Source of the DNA: a virus
Length of the DNA: 55,101 nt
IMG/VR virus record: IMGVR_UViG_3300036770_003769
Coordinates: 1-55,101 of that record
Strand: one strand, 5' to 3'
In this document: one piece after another, positions 9,664 to 21,000 of the stretch
Layout of the letters: each line of letters starts with the position of its first letter
Position numbering within the stretch: position 1 is the stretch's first letter
The notes under the pieces: generated by a model
What the model saw: the letters and a program-made list of their open reading frames with translations, nothing else
What the model was told of the DNA's origin: nothing
Database searches by the model: none
Position numbers and translations under genes: made by a program

Positions 9664-9880
9664 TCGAATTCTCTACCTTTTCTAAAAGTTTTTTCACTAT
9701 CTCTTTTAAATCGTTTACTTCATCTTTCAACTGATTGATCTGTTGCTCTTTTTCTTTATTTTTAGCAACTTCTCTTTTATACGCTTCGTCTTTATTTACT
9801 GCCTTACGATCAGTATTTAATAGCGCCATCGTATTGATGTCGCGAATATAAGGAGTATTTTTAACTTTAACGTATGTCAT
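9656..9880 (-). CDS. Small coiled-coil phage protein
   Basis: 74 residues from the ATG at 9880, preceded by an AAGGG RBS; an upstream in-frame start lacks one. The N-terminus MTYVKVKNTPYIRDINTMALLNTDR resembles a short protein located among structural genes in T4-like cyanophages. The C-terminal half is a strongly predicted coiled coil (EKEQQINQLKDEVNDLKE, KKLLEKVE). It sits between a large virion protein and the fibre genes, so a connector or assembly role is possible but unproven. Confidence 0.65.
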   Translation of the reverse strand: MTYVKVKNTPYIRDINTMALLNTDRKAVNKDEAYKREVAKNKEKEQQINQLKDEVNDLKEIVKKLLEKVENSNG

Positions 9881-9881
9881 A

Positions 9882-12575
9882 TTATCCCTTCGGTGTCGCA
9901 ATCGTGCGCATATCGAGAATAATTGGATACACAGTTGGATCTGTTGAAGTCATTGCAATTTTAATTGCAAAAGTCTTAAACTTACCGCCAATTGGATATG
10001 TTGTATCATTTTCAACATAACTCAATTCGCCTCTTTCGAGAGTTGGGCGATATTCAATTTGCACTGGAGTGAACAAATCCTTACTTGTGAAGTTTGTATA
10101 TTTGGTCATTATGCGCCAAGATTTATTTTGGAATGGATCTGGATCTTGAGCAGAAAGAACTTTATAGTACACATGAACATCAGTTCCTGGTGGTTTAATC
10201 ATGCGCAAGAATACGCGCATATCACCAGCATCAAATCCATCAGCAAGAACGATTTGCTTAGAAACATATTTGCTAAAGATGTTACCGCCTGTTCTACTTG
10301 TTTCACCAGCAACAACAGCAGTTGCCGTCGTGTTACCAGAGCCTACAGTTGGTGCGTCGATGGTAATTGTTGGTGTTGTAATATAACCAAATCCTGGGTT
10401 ATCAATTATAATGTGATCAACGGTATTTGATGATGCATTTCTTACTGCATATCCATTCGCACCAGTTCCATTACCATCAGCGTCCGTGATAGTTACATTC
10501 GCATTCGTCACATAACCAGTACCAGCGTTTGTGATTGATATTTTACCGTTTGAAATGCCAGCATTATTGATAACGTTACGCATTGCAATAACACCCAAAC
10601 GCTCACGATTCACAACAGGTGAAACGTCAGAGTCAGAAGTAGTCATTTCAAGTTGAACATTGATGCTTTGTTTTGAACCCGCACTCAATAAACGACGACG
10701 CGAGGAGGTTTTAATTGATGTGCTCAAATCACCACCAAAACTATAAAGTCTGTTTGGCGTAACAGTCACAAAGTCCGCATCAAATGCACCTGTGTTTGCA
10801 GATTTAGTTTTAATTTTGAAATCAATATCTGTAGTTGGGAAGTTAGATTGCGTTGAGTGCAAGAATAGACGATCCATCAATACCAATTTTGTTGGTGGAG
10901 TATGTTGGAAGCCTAGTCTTGCCACAATATCTTTCGAGAACACACATTTGTTGATAACGAACATCAAATCTTGATTCTGGTATGGCGTCCAAGTAGAAGC
11001 ATTTTGTGATCGGAAGAATGAGCCAACATATGGCTGTTCAGAAACTCTACGAGGTGGGTTTGCGCCAAGAATGTTCTGACCCAATTCAGAAATATAAACG
11101 TCATAATCTGGTGATTCGGATTGTACAATAACGGCATACTCAGTTTCAGGTAACAAGTATACTGGATCTCTGAAAGTGAATTTAGTTGATGTACTTGGAT
11201 CGTTTGCATCAGGAATATCTGAAGTTTTTACATCTTTCCATTCAACGACTGCAGTCGCCAAAACATTTTCAGTTGGGAAACCATTAAGAGTCGTTACAAT
11301 TCTGCAGCTGACTGGTAACTGTAATCGATCTACGCCACCTTCATCTTCTGCAGATTTTGGTTTTGCTTTAAAGAACAAATCAATGCTGCTTACGAAAATA
11401 CCGTAATTTTGTTTTGCACTCTTTGGTAGTGGAGTGAAGAACGTTTGTGCTACTGGATCTCTGCGGCGACGACGATTTGTCGTTGGCTGAGTTGTAGGTG
11501 GGGTAACAACTTGTGTTGGTGGCGTTTGTACAGGAGGAACAACAGTTTGTGTTACCAATCCCTGTGCAACATATTTTGCTGAAGCATAAAGACTATTGTC
11601 AATGTCTTTTGCTGATGTTTGATCAGTTATGACAAATAGTTTTTCGCCAGTCGTAAATTTAAAGTTTGGTGTTTCTGGAATATGGAAAATGCCAGAAAGT
11701 GTGGTATACTCGTCGACGGCGAGTTTACCGATTGAATACTTGGTATTTGTTGTAAACTCAATGGTTGGGGCAACATTTAAAACGAGTTCTGTGCCGTCAA
11801 TTACACTCTCAATTGTGCGAGCCTGACCCAATCCAGTTCCCGATGTGATATACACAACGTTACCAACAATAGAACTTGAAACATTTGTTGATGTAAATAA
11901 TGTTCTACTATTGCCACTATTTGCTCTAAACACAATACCCGAATTGTGCTGAGATGTTGCAATAGTTAGCGTATTTCCTGTTTCTGCAGATCTAATTACT
12001 TGTGAAGTTGCAAAACGATTATTCGCAACCACACTTGCAAGATTAGCAGAAAATGTGCTATTTAACTTGTATAGCGTACTGCGTGCATTTCCAACTGCCA
12101 CATTACCAGAAACAGGAGAAATTGCGAGAACAGAGTTTGCATGATCCCAATGCTCAACGCGACCAACAAAATCGCTGGTTGAATATAAATTGCTTGCGGC
12201 TGTAGAGGTTTGATAAACAATATCGTTAGCGACGAAATCTGTTGCAGTAAATGAACCAGCTGGCAAAGTCATATTTGCCGTCAAAAAGTTTTCATTTACA
12301 TAAAGAGTATTATTTGCTGTTGAAATTACTTTAGCATATGCTTTTGTGGTATTATTAATGATACCACCATTTTGCGCAAAGTTTGAACTCGCTACATTTT
12401 GCGACACAACAATTTTTGTTGGCTTTTGAACAAAATTATTTACTGAGGCGTCGTCGAAAAAGAAATTTACTTCTTTATCTGGTCGCAAATTTGTTGCGAC
12501 GAATAAAACCTCTCTTGCACGAACGAAAGGAATTACCTGTGCATTAACTAATGTTCTTTGTGCAGTGTCTGTCAT
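9882..12575 (-). CDS. Large virion structural protein (baseplate/tail)
   Basis: 897 residues. Several beta-rich segments are visible, with a Pro/Thr-rich linker near residues 345-370 (PPVQTPPTQ, then RRRRRDPVAQTFF). The middle part, PVAQTFFTPLPK onward with GIFVSSIDLFFKAKP, resembles proteins annotated as virion structural proteins in T4-like cyanophages. Near residues 690-770 it carries the GxGY beta-repeat module (NAGTGYVTNANVTITD, DNPGFGYITTPTITID) that also occurs in gp6-, gp7- and gp8-like proteins of this window. Position in the wedge gene series suggests a baseplate periphery role, like T4 gp10-gp12. No enzymatic motif is seen. Confidence 0.7.
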   Translation of the reverse strand: MTDTAQRTLVNAQVIPFVRAREVLFVATNLRPDKEVNFFFDDASVNNFVQKPTKIVVSQNVASSNFAQNGGIINNTTKAYAKVISTANNTLYVNENFLTANMTLPAGSFTATDFVANDIVYQTSTAASNLYSTSDFVGRVEHWDHANSVLAISPVSGNVAVGNARSTLYKLNSTFSANLASVVANNRFATSQVIRSAETGNTLTIATSQHNSGIVFRANSGNSRTLFTSTNVSSSIVGNVVYITSGTGLGQARTIESVIDGTELVLNVAPTIEFTTNTKYSIGKLAVDEYTTLSGIFHIPETPNFKFTTGEKLFVITDQTSAKDIDNSLYASAKYVAQGLVTQTVVPPVQTPPTQVVTPPTTQPTTNRRRRRDPVAQTFFTPLPKSAKQNYGIFVSSIDLFFKAKPKSAEDEGGVDRLQLPVSCRIVTTLNGFPTENVLATAVVEWKDVKTSDIPDANDPSTSTKFTFRDPVYLLPETEYAVIVQSESPDYDVYISELGQNILGANPPRRVSEQPYVGSFFRSQNASTWTPYQNQDLMFVINKCVFSKDIVARLGFQHTPPTKLVLMDRLFLHSTQSNFPTTDIDFKIKTKSANTGAFDADFVTVTPNRLYSFGGDLSTSIKTSSRRRLLSAGSKQSINVQLEMTTSDSDVSPVVNRERLGVIAMRNVINNAGISNGKISITNAGTGYVTNANVTITDADGNGTGANGYAVRNASSNTVDHIIIDNPGFGYITTPTITIDAPTVGSGNTTATAVVAGETSRTGGNIFSKYVSKQIVLADGFDAGDMRVFLRMIKPPGTDVHVYYKVLSAQDPDPFQNKSWRIMTKYTNFTSKDLFTPVQIEYRPTLERGELSYVENDTTYPIGGKFKTFAIKIAMTSTDPTVYPIILDMRTIATPKG

Positions 12576-12590
12576 TTTATTTGTACCTTA

Positions 12591-13310
12591 TTATACTCTA
12601 TCGTAACGATATCTTAAAAAATCCGTATCAATTGAACGACCACTTTGCGCTGCTGTTCTTCTTGAGGCATCAATACCTAAAGAATTCTCAATCACATTAA
12701 CGTCAACACCTTGACCAGATTTAGGTTGGTTATCCGTAGATGTACCGAAAAATTCAACTAACGAAGATATTGGACGCTGACCATCAACTGTTCTTGTAGT
12801 ATCAATAGTTGAAGCTGGCTCACTATTTAGAACTCCCCAAACACTTTCTTCTGAAGAATCAGCCAAAGTTGGTACATTTGTACCTGAAGTTGACGAAATA
12901 AGCGCGCCAGTAAATTGTGCAGCATTAATTGGAACGAGAGAGGACAATAGCAAATCGTTTGAGAAGTTTACTGGCAATATTGTAGAATTCAAAACACCTG
13001 GTTGAGTTGCCGCACCAACTAAATTATTCAAACCTTGAGTGTCTCCACTTTGATTTGTTGTAGTCGGTACGAGTTTATCCGAAACGAAGAAGTCACTTTC
13101 TGGATTCAATCTCAATTCACCTTCAAACCGAGCAAACTCGTAAGGCTGAACCGAAATGGCTTTTGTTGCAGTAACTTGCGAAACTGCAATTTCTTCAGTA
13201 AAATCTAAAGTAATGGTTTTATCGTTAATTCGATAACCACTCGTTCCTGAAATAGCGGATGTAAAAATTAATTCTAATGGAACTTTTTCAACATATGGTC
13301 CTAATGCCAT
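12591..13310 (-). CDS. Hypothetical virion structural protein
   Basis: 239 residues. The ATG at 13310 follows a short gap after the DUF4815-type gene. The N-terminus, MALGPYVEKVPLELIFTSAISG, is beta-like. The C-terminal 40 residues are basic and end RSIDTDFLRYRYDRV. I recognise no family. Its place between two large virion genes in a tight minus-strand operon suggests a baseplate or fibre-connector protein, in the same slot as T4 gp9/gp11. Confidence 0.6.
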   Translation of the reverse strand: MALGPYVEKVPLELIFTSAISGTSGYRINDKTITLDFTEEIAVSQVTATKAISVQPYEFARFEGELRLNPESDFFVSDKLVPTTTNQSGDTQGLNNLVGAATQPGVLNSTILPVNFSNDLLLSSLVPINAAQFTGALISSTSGTNVPTLADSSEESVWGVLNSEPASTIDTTRTVDGQRPISSLVEFFGTSTDNQPKSGQGVDVNVIENSLGIDASRRTAAQSGRSIDTDFLRYRYDRV

Positions 13311-13321
13311 TTTAAACTCCC

Positions 13322-16300
13322 TTACTCAATCGACGCTAAGAAGTCGTCGCTGGTAATATCTGCCGTTAAGAAACCTTCAAATGTGTCAACTACGATACCA
13401 TACTTTTCTTTCTCTCTCAAATTATCTTCATAAAGAATAGCAGTATCAGAAGCAAGTGCTTCAATTTGTGTCAATGCAGTGTAATTTTCTAGCGATTCAA
13501 TTCTTTTTTCTAGAGTACCAATATCGCGCATTGTGTATCTTCTATTCTCAACATATTCAAGTTTAATCTCGGATACATTTGCAGCATATGCTGGAGAATT
13601 AATGACGTAAAGAGTCATTGCATCTTGAGAGTCTGATGGTGGCACAGGGGCAACCGAAGATACACCTCTTACAACTTTGAACTCTTTATCTTTAGTTAAC
13701 ATCAATTTATCAATTCTTGGTAGATAAAATTGATATGATAGTTCCATAACTTCAGATGGTTTCTGAACTCGGCTACCAATATATGTAAATGATGGTTGTC
13801 CTGGAGTTCTTGTAGGTCTGAAATCAACACAATCGCGAAGGTTATAATAACCACCGCTTTGACTATAATAAATTGGAATAGAACCAGATGCATACTCTGT
13901 AGCAGGATATGAATCCACATTGAAGTAACCTGACGAAGCACCAGCAGAGTGATCGTAGTATTTGCACAATACAACTAGCTGACCCTTTGGTGCGTTGTAT
14001 CCTGGTTTCAATATGATGCTTGCATGATCGTAGAAGTTGTCTCTTTGACCGCCATCTAGATAATAATAATTTGTGATATCAATTGCGTTATCTACGTTTG
14101 GTGCGTAATTAATGTCTCCAGAGTCGTAAATCTTAATGATTTGAAGAACGTCTGGTACATAAAGGCTCATTGGTACGCCAGGTTCTGTTTCAATAACGCC
14201 AGCGCTGGTAAACCAAATATGTCCACGTGAACCGTCAATCTTCACAGAGGCGCCAATTGGTGCGCCGACTGAAGATCCATTAGATGGCGTATCAGAAGCA
14301 GTCAAAACTGTATTTGATGTGTTACCTACGACAGTTTTACGACGACGAGCAACAGATTCTGTTTGTGTGTCGTCAACTTTAACTGTTAAGATAACATCAG
14401 CCGTAATTGCTGCTCCAGCGCCAGTGTATATCGTAATTGATTTTTCGTTTGTCTGAAATACGCCAGTCGATCCTGTTGTGAGATCGACAATCGCTCCATT
14501 TGAGTATGTTGTTGATCCTGTGTTGCTGCGAACAATTACGACAAGATCAGTATTTGCTTGAGTGTCGGAAACAAATGAACCAGTTCTGCCGAAAGTAAAT
14601 GATTCGCCAGTTGATAGATGTCCGCCACCATCAGACAAAGTTATTTGACCATTACTTGTGAATGTAAGATTGGTTAGAACTTTGCGATGGTAATAGTCTG
14701 CGTTTGTGATAGATCCATTCGCAAGATAATTTTGACCCAAACGGAACACCATTGTATTCAAATTGGTATCAGTCAAATAGGTATTGCTTGTTGAATCTTT
14801 ACTGTCTGGGTGTATATCCATGCTAGCATAAACGCTAGTTATTGAATTCCAATTATCGTCCGTTGCTGATGGTGCATACATCACAGAATCGAGATCTTTA
14901 ATTGCAAAATCTATTCTTGCAGTTCCGCTTGGAACAGAAGTAAATGGTGGAGAAACTGTAGCAACTTTAGTGCTACCAACATAATTTGTAATCACACGAC
15001 TGTCGCCAGTAGAAGAAACCGTTACAACTGCATTTGTGTATGCATTATTGTACTGTGAATATTCGTTTGGTAAAGTGATTGTTGATAATGTACCACTTAC
15101 AGTTGTAAATGACAATGGTTGAACGTTTGCATCGCAAATGTATAGTAAATATGATGTTGATGATTCGCGATCAAAATTGCGTACTTTGGCAGTACCAATC
15201 TTCGTATTTGAATATGTTCCATATGAGAATCGATCAACATTTGCACTATCTACACAGTGCAAATCAATTGTTGGTAGAGAGAAGTTAAAGAACCCTTGAT
15301 TACTTGATTGCACATTTGCAACATACAAATAATTGCCATATTCGATGTTTAAATCAAAATCAGTAGAGGTTTGCTTGTCGCGAGCCTTTGTTGCAAGTAA
15401 TTGCGTTGCACCAATTGTCTCAAATTCGAATCCTTTAACGTATGCTTTACCTGGCGCCAAATTAATAATATATGTGTTACCAGTAGCATCTTTCGTATTC
15501 GCCGTGAGAGTTGCGCGAAAATTACGAACTGTATAATCGCCTGATTCGTCAAACGTACGACGAGCAAGGTTTTCTTCTAGTTTGTTGTAGATTGCATTAT
15601 CGGTTCTGCGAGTCCAAGTACCATTCTCAATACGACCCAATTCAAAGAAACTTAGATCGTCAGAGGAAGATAAATTTCGTTTTGTCAAACGCAAACCAAA
15701 CTTATAGCGATTGGCGCCTGGTGCTTGGAAATTTGCAGACTCAACAGCAGGATCTAATAAGGTAGAATCTTGCGATGCAGTTACAATGCTATCGTCAATC
15801 TCCAAACCTATTCTATAGTTCGGTGATGTGCCGTATGCATCAAGTGGGATAGTGGATGGCGCAACCATGACGAAATAACCATCAACATAAAATACACCTT
15901 CGCCAACGCTCAATACGCTACTTTTACCGATTGGGTCTGTAGTTGTTGCGATAGTTGCTTGGAATCTAGAGGTGTCAATACCAGTTGTTGCAATAGTTTG
16001 ACCGCTTGTAAATGCACCAGAGAGCATCTTAACGATAAGAGTTGGAAAACTTCCTGCTGCAGTTGAACTAAATGATGTGAGTACAGTCGCAGTCGTTCTA
16101 CCGTCTGGACTTACGATCTTACGACCAATAAAATTATCTAAATCGACATCTTCGTTTCCGAAGATTGGCAACAATTTAATATATGTGACGTTAGTTGTGT
16201 CTAGAGTTAATTCACCGCCGATAACTGGACTGCCGTCTTTAAAGATATGATCGCCGAACTTACGAATTTGATCGTGAATGATCGTTTGTATTTGCGTTAG

Positions 16301-16417
16301 TTCGCGCGCTTGTACGGGATATTCTGGACGAAAAAGAATTCGGACATAGTTATTGTCTTCGTCAAAATCGTCGAAGTATGGAGTAGAATTAAAAGTTTGC
16401 GCGTCAACCCTTGCCAT
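13322..16417 (-). CDS. DUF4815-type virion structural protein
   Basis: 1031 residues. The start is characteristic (MARVDAQTFNSTPYFDDFD, NNYVRILFRPEYPVQARELTQ, QIRKFGDHIFKDGSPVIGG), matching the DUF4815 family of T4-like and related phages. The rest is beta-rich with repeated sandwich-like segments, and the C-terminus contains a helical stretch (MRDIGTLEKRIESLENYTALTQIE) that may trimerise. In related phages this is a virion protein encoded next to baseplate wedge genes, so a baseplate/fibre attachment role is inferred. It lies 12 nt downstream of gp8 and appears intact. Confidence 0.75.
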   Translation of the reverse strand: MARVDAQTFNSTPYFDDFDEDNNYVRILFRPEYPVQARELTQIQTIIHDQIRKFGDHIFKDGSPVIGGELTLDTTNVTYIKLLPIFGNEDVDLDNFIGRKIVSPDGRTTATVLTSFSSTAAGSFPTLIVKMLSGAFTSGQTIATTGIDTSRFQATIATTTDPIGKSSVLSVGEGVFYVDGYFVMVAPSTIPLDAYGTSPNYRIGLEIDDSIVTASQDSTLLDPAVESANFQAPGANRYKFGLRLTKRNLSSSDDLSFFELGRIENGTWTRRTDNAIYNKLEENLARRTFDESGDYTVRNFRATLTANTKDATGNTYIINLAPGKAYVKGFEFETIGATQLLATKARDKQTSTDFDLNIEYGNYLYVANVQSSNQGFFNFSLPTIDLHCVDSANVDRFSYGTYSNTKIGTAKVRNFDRESSTSYLLYICDANVQPLSFTTVSGTLSTITLPNEYSQYNNAYTNAVVTVSSTGDSRVITNYVGSTKVATVSPPFTSVPSGTARIDFAIKDLDSVMYAPSATDDNWNSITSVYASMDIHPDSKDSTSNTYLTDTNLNTMVFRLGQNYLANGSITNADYYHRKVLTNLTFTSNGQITLSDGGGHLSTGESFTFGRTGSFVSDTQANTDLVVIVRSNTGSTTYSNGAIVDLTTGSTGVFQTNEKSITIYTGAGAAITADVILTVKVDDTQTESVARRRKTVVGNTSNTVLTASDTPSNGSSVGAPIGASVKIDGSRGHIWFTSAGVIETEPGVPMSLYVPDVLQIIKIYDSGDINYAPNVDNAIDITNYYYLDGGQRDNFYDHASIILKPGYNAPKGQLVVLCKYYDHSAGASSGYFNVDSYPATEYASGSIPIYYSQSGGYYNLRDCVDFRPTRTPGQPSFTYIGSRVQKPSEVMELSYQFYLPRIDKLMLTKDKEFKVVRGVSSVAPVPPSDSQDAMTLYVINSPAYAANVSEIKLEYVENRRYTMRDIGTLEKRIESLENYTALTQIEALASDTAILYEDNLREKEKYGIVVDTFEGFLTADITSDDFLASIE

Positions 16418-16429
16418 CTTATGTTACCC

Positions 16430-18031
16430 TTATTGAATTTTTACAATTAGTCTAATATTTTCAGCTTGCTGATCGTCACGAACTACTGTACAACGATTAT
16501 CGACATATAATAGTCTACCAGTAAATGGCGATACTTCAGTATCCTCTTTCGTTACAATGGAAGTTTTCGTTCCAGTAGTCGCGCCAATAACTGCGCTATT
16601 GAAGTTTGGCGTACCACGTGTATTATTCAAATGTAACGTTTTTGTATCAAAATCCCAATGAACGACTGTGCCAGTAAATTCTGAATTTGCAAGTTCAGAA
16701 CCTTGATAAACAGTTTCGTCCAAATCATATTTATTGCCTGACGGAGGAGTGGTTACGTTCAATTTTGTTGTTGTAGAATACACAAAATCGTTAGCAAAAG
16801 CCGCAGTAGAAGGATAAAGTCTTGGGTTGACAAGCAGCCCAATTTGACGATAATCAAGTTTTTCAGAACCCGAAATCGTAGGTATTTTACCACCTTCATC
16901 GCCGTCTAATTCGACCGCAAACATAACGTGCGAGGCTCCAAGTTCATAAACTGGATCCGACCCATGACCATTTGTTGGTGGAATTGAGACATCAAACTCA
17001 GCATTCGCGCCAGTCGCGCCTGTGTCGTTTATCGTAACGTTAGCGTAAGAGTAACCTGAACCGCCGTTTAAAATATTCAAATCTGTAATAACACCACTTT
17101 CAACTTTTGCCGTAACATTTGCCCCAGTTCCGTCTCCAGTTATTACAACAATTTGAGCAGAGTTACTGTTACCGCTGCTGATATAGCCCGTACCGCCATC
17201 TACAATTCGAATGATATCGATCGCACCAACGGCAGCTGATCTTGCTACAATAGTATCTGTAAGAACTGGCATCCAATCCTTACTCATAAACTTTATCTTC
17301 TTACTGGCTGGAATTGTATACAAATATTTCCATTTATAACCATCGGATAGTTCGATAAATGGTTCTTCAGGTAATTGACCTGCAACCGTAATTTCTGGTT
17401 GAATATCCGAGTTTGCACCACCATTATTGAATAAGCATTTAAAGACTTGATCTTTTGTGTTTCGCACATAAAACTTTTTAGCATAACGTGGCGAACTGTC
17501 GGTGATCTTATAAACCAGATTAGATGTGATGTTTGAGGAGCTAAACTGTGTGTTAACTGTTAAGTATGTGTTATTGCTTACGCTCACAACTTCACGAGCG
17601 ACGCCATTAATACGAATAATACTATTTGTGGAAACATTGGTGCTAAATTGAGTGTTACTACCAATTACGATCACCCCACTAGCCGCAACGTTGACTGTTC
17701 CTGGTAAAGTGTCAATTTTTACTGTAGTGAAAAGATCTACTTCATCATCATATTCATCATATGCTGTATTTGCTGTCCAATCTTCTCTTGGAATAACAAT
17801 TTGAATGTCTGATCCTGTGACTTTCTTTATCGCAATCATATCACGATAAATTTGATTCTCATATTCTGTAGTTTCTTGGGGAAGTTCAATCAAACTATCA
17901 GTTTCATCCCATTGCAATGGGCGACCAATAGTCACATAAGTGTTTGCCGTGGCACTCGCAAATACATTTGTGAATTGCTCCGCAAGTAATGCGCCAAAGT
18001 TCTTTAATAGTTTGCTACTGATGCTACTCAT
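16430..18031 (-). CDS. 8: Baseplate wedge subunit gp8-like
   Basis: 533 residues, longer than T4 gp8 (334). The T4 gp8 signatures are present: an N-terminal GRPLQW patch, VIPREDW at residues 79-85 (VIPRRDW in T4), FIELSDGYKWKYLYTIP matching the T4 GDGYVWEYLFEIP region, and a DRxxQ-type C-terminus. The extra length comes partly from an inserted GxGY beta-repeat module near residues 270-330. gp8 is a wedge component binding gp7/gp6 in T4. It lies directly between the gp7-like and DUF4815 genes, as expected for the wedge cluster. Confidence 0.8.
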   Translation of the reverse strand: MSSISSKLLKNFGALLAEQFTNVFASATANTYVTIGRPLQWDETDSLIELPQETTEYENQIYRDMIAIKKVTGSDIQIVIPREDWTANTAYDEYDDEVDLFTTVKIDTLPGTVNVAASGVIVIGSNTQFSTNVSTNSIIRINGVAREVVSVSNNTYLTVNTQFSSSNITSNLVYKITDSSPRYAKKFYVRNTKDQVFKCLFNNGGANSDIQPEITVAGQLPEEPFIELSDGYKWKYLYTIPASKKIKFMSKDWMPVLTDTIVARSAAVGAIDIIRIVDGGTGYISSGNSNSAQIVVITGDGTGANVTAKVESGVITDLNILNGGSGYSYANVTINDTGATGANAEFDVSIPPTNGHGSDPVYELGASHVMFAVELDGDEGGKIPTISGSEKLDYRQIGLLVNPRLYPSTAAFANDFVYSTTTKLNVTTPPSGNKYDLDETVYQGSELANSEFTGTVVHWDFDTKTLHLNNTRGTPNFNSAVIGATTGTKTSIVTKEDTEVSPFTGRLLYVDNRCTVVRDDQQAENIRLIVKIQ

Positions 18032-18037
18032 TCTTTT

Positions 18038-21000
18038 TTAAGCCCCAGGAATAATTTTATAATCTACGTCTGTGTATATTGGAGAAATTATATACACTTT
18101 ACTATTTCCTTCCAGATCTGTAAATACAGTATTGCATGTCACCCTATTTGTAACGTCATTAATCGTTTCAATTTCGGCGATAACTACCGTTCCACTATTG
18201 CTATTTGCTGTATTGGCGACATTTACACTAATTAAGTCGCCAATTTGCAAGAATGAACTTAATTCTATTGTTGTATCAAATACAGTTACAACATTTGAAT
18301 TGGTTGTAACGTTTGCGCGTCCAAACCCAACGAACGAAAGATTACTTTCCAAAACGATAGAAGTATCTGTAAGAATATCAGTAATGTATTTAGATTGCTC
18401 TCTATAACTGTTTCCAGTATCGATAACTAAAATGTCATTTGCATTTGCAGTCGTTAGGAATGAGGTTCCATTTCCAGATACTGCGGCTGAGTCGGCTGCA
18501 ATGTTTATCGTTCCAACAACTGCTGCAATAGTTACAACATTTAAACTTTCTTCTTTTGCCAACACATTCAATTGTTTATCGACATTATACTGTCCGAATA
18601 GAATTTGACCTGCAGGATGAAGAGTATTTAAGACGACATTTCTGTACGCATCTAACTGCTTATCTGTTGCAATTACATACGAATAATCATTATATTTTCT
18701 AGGACCTTGCAATCGCTTACCCGAACTCAAGAATCCATCTGTATTGAAGAAATAACCGTCATATTGAATCACACCGTTTGCAAAGAATGCATTTGCTTTA
18801 GCGCGACCATCACCGTAGGTTATAACTTTATATGTTCCATTTGCATATTGAGCGACATTAAAGGTAACATTTGAATCTGCCCTTACATTTGCAGTTGTAA
18901 ATGTATTTTGAACGTTAAGAGTTCCTGCATAGTTGTAAAGACGAAGCATAGCGTTTGCTTCATCATAACTATCAATTAATGCAGTAAAGTCGATGCTGGC
19001 GCCAGTATTTTGCCAAACTCTCTCACCAGATACAATGATCTTGTCAATTGCATCAGATGGGTTGACGTATATGTCTTTTACTTTCAATGAGACGTTTGGT
19101 GTTGCAATATAATCAAATCCACGCTGAACAATACGGAAATCTTCAATTACACCATTATCATCAACCGACGTATTTGCAATTTCGTTGTTACTTAAGATAC
19201 CAGCGATCAAAACTGCATTAGCCCCGCCAGTTGTTTGAACTGAAACGTTTGGAGCAAGATAATAACCCTCTCCACGTTCAGTTACTGTGATTTCAGTAAT
19301 GTCGCCTACACCACCAACTGCAGAAACGTGAGCATTTGCACCATAACCAACAGAAGTTGAACTATTGAATAAAATTAAATCGTTGACAGCATAACCAGTA
19401 CCGCCAGAAATAATTCTGACGTTGGCAATTTGACCCAGATCCTTCATTCTTGGGCGATTTTCGATGTAAACCTTTACATTTTCTGTGATGAGAGCAGAAA
19501 ATGGTAAATCTACCACAAGCAATACTGATCCATCTTCTTGCGTCAATGCTTGAACAATTTTACGCATTTCGCGCGTTGCGCGACTGTTCTTTTGTACAAT
19601 AAGAACATACGAACCTTCGTAATACTCGACTGGAGAAGTCGACAAATATAATGAACGTGTGTTTGGACCAGCGAGAGGAGTTGTGTCAATTGAAATCATC
19701 ACATCTTCATCAGCAACTAAATCGCTCGCATAGAACGTTTCAAATTCGATTGCTGGAGGACCAGCATATCCTGAACCGCCTTGACGAACTGTAACTACTC
19801 TAAGCGGAGCAACTTCTACGTCTGAGAATGAGAATGCTTGACCAAGAGTTGTTGCAATTGTTGAAGTTCCAATATTGACAAATCCAAAATCAGCAGCTTG
19901 CAATTCTGTATCTTTCTTAAATCCAATTGTGTCGGTATTGAGAGAAAGCGTTACGGCATTATCCGTATCAACTGCTCTCACAAAGATATTTGCGCCATGC
20001 CCTTCTGTTGGTGTTAATGTTGTGACGAATGTTCCAGTAAATGTTCGATAACCCAAGCCAGCATCAATCAAATCTACAGTTTCAATACCGCCTGTGCTTA
20101 CATTTTTAACATAGGCTTCCGCTTTAATTGCATCTGGCGTTTTTGCTAAACCGCCATAAAACACAACTGGGTCGCCTGGATATGAAATTGCATTTGTATC
20201 TGGGTCAATCTCTAAGCCGCGATATTTGGTTCCTCTTCGGTTTGGATCTACTTTAAGGTCGTAGATAGAACCAATCAATTCTTCGCTGATAGTAAATGTC
20301 TCTTCACCATCAACATAAGTTGTTGTGACTGTTTCTCCAGCAAAGAAGGGGCGGTTTTTTTCGTCGTCTTTACTTGAGATAAAAATTTCTAAAATTTGTC
20401 TGCCCGAGTCACGATCGATAGTTTTATAGGCACCTTCAATGATTCGACTTGCTTTTGACAATTCGCCTGTGAGAACTCTACCTCTCAATAGAGTTGTATC
20501 AATTGCAAATAATGTATTTGATGCAGTCAATCTAACTGCTTGAGGAAGAATCCATTTGCCGTGAGATGTTTTTAATATATCATCTCTTGGACTATAAAGA
20601 TCTATATTTGTATTGAATAATGATCGAAACAAAAACGCATATGATAAGTTTGGCTGAGTTCGTAAAGAATTAATCTGTTTTGCTAGTTTAGTTCTGTCGA
20701 GTGATTGTGACCCACAATCGTCAACCGCAAACTGTAAAGTGCCATCATCACGAACTGTTGTCGAAGATGTCGCAGTATTCGAAGTGCTTGTGTTCGATGA
20801 TGTGTTTGAGGAAGTATTTGAAGTTGGCGAATTAGGATTGCTAGGGTCTAGAGGAAAGTTTTGTAATTTAGATTTTGTAATCAATTCTTTAAATGCAGAT
20901 TCATCTAAATCGAATAGATCCTTTAACTTTTTATTATAATAAACAGTTCCACCAAGTTCTGAATCTTCTAACCATTCATAATATGCTTTTAAAAATTGTA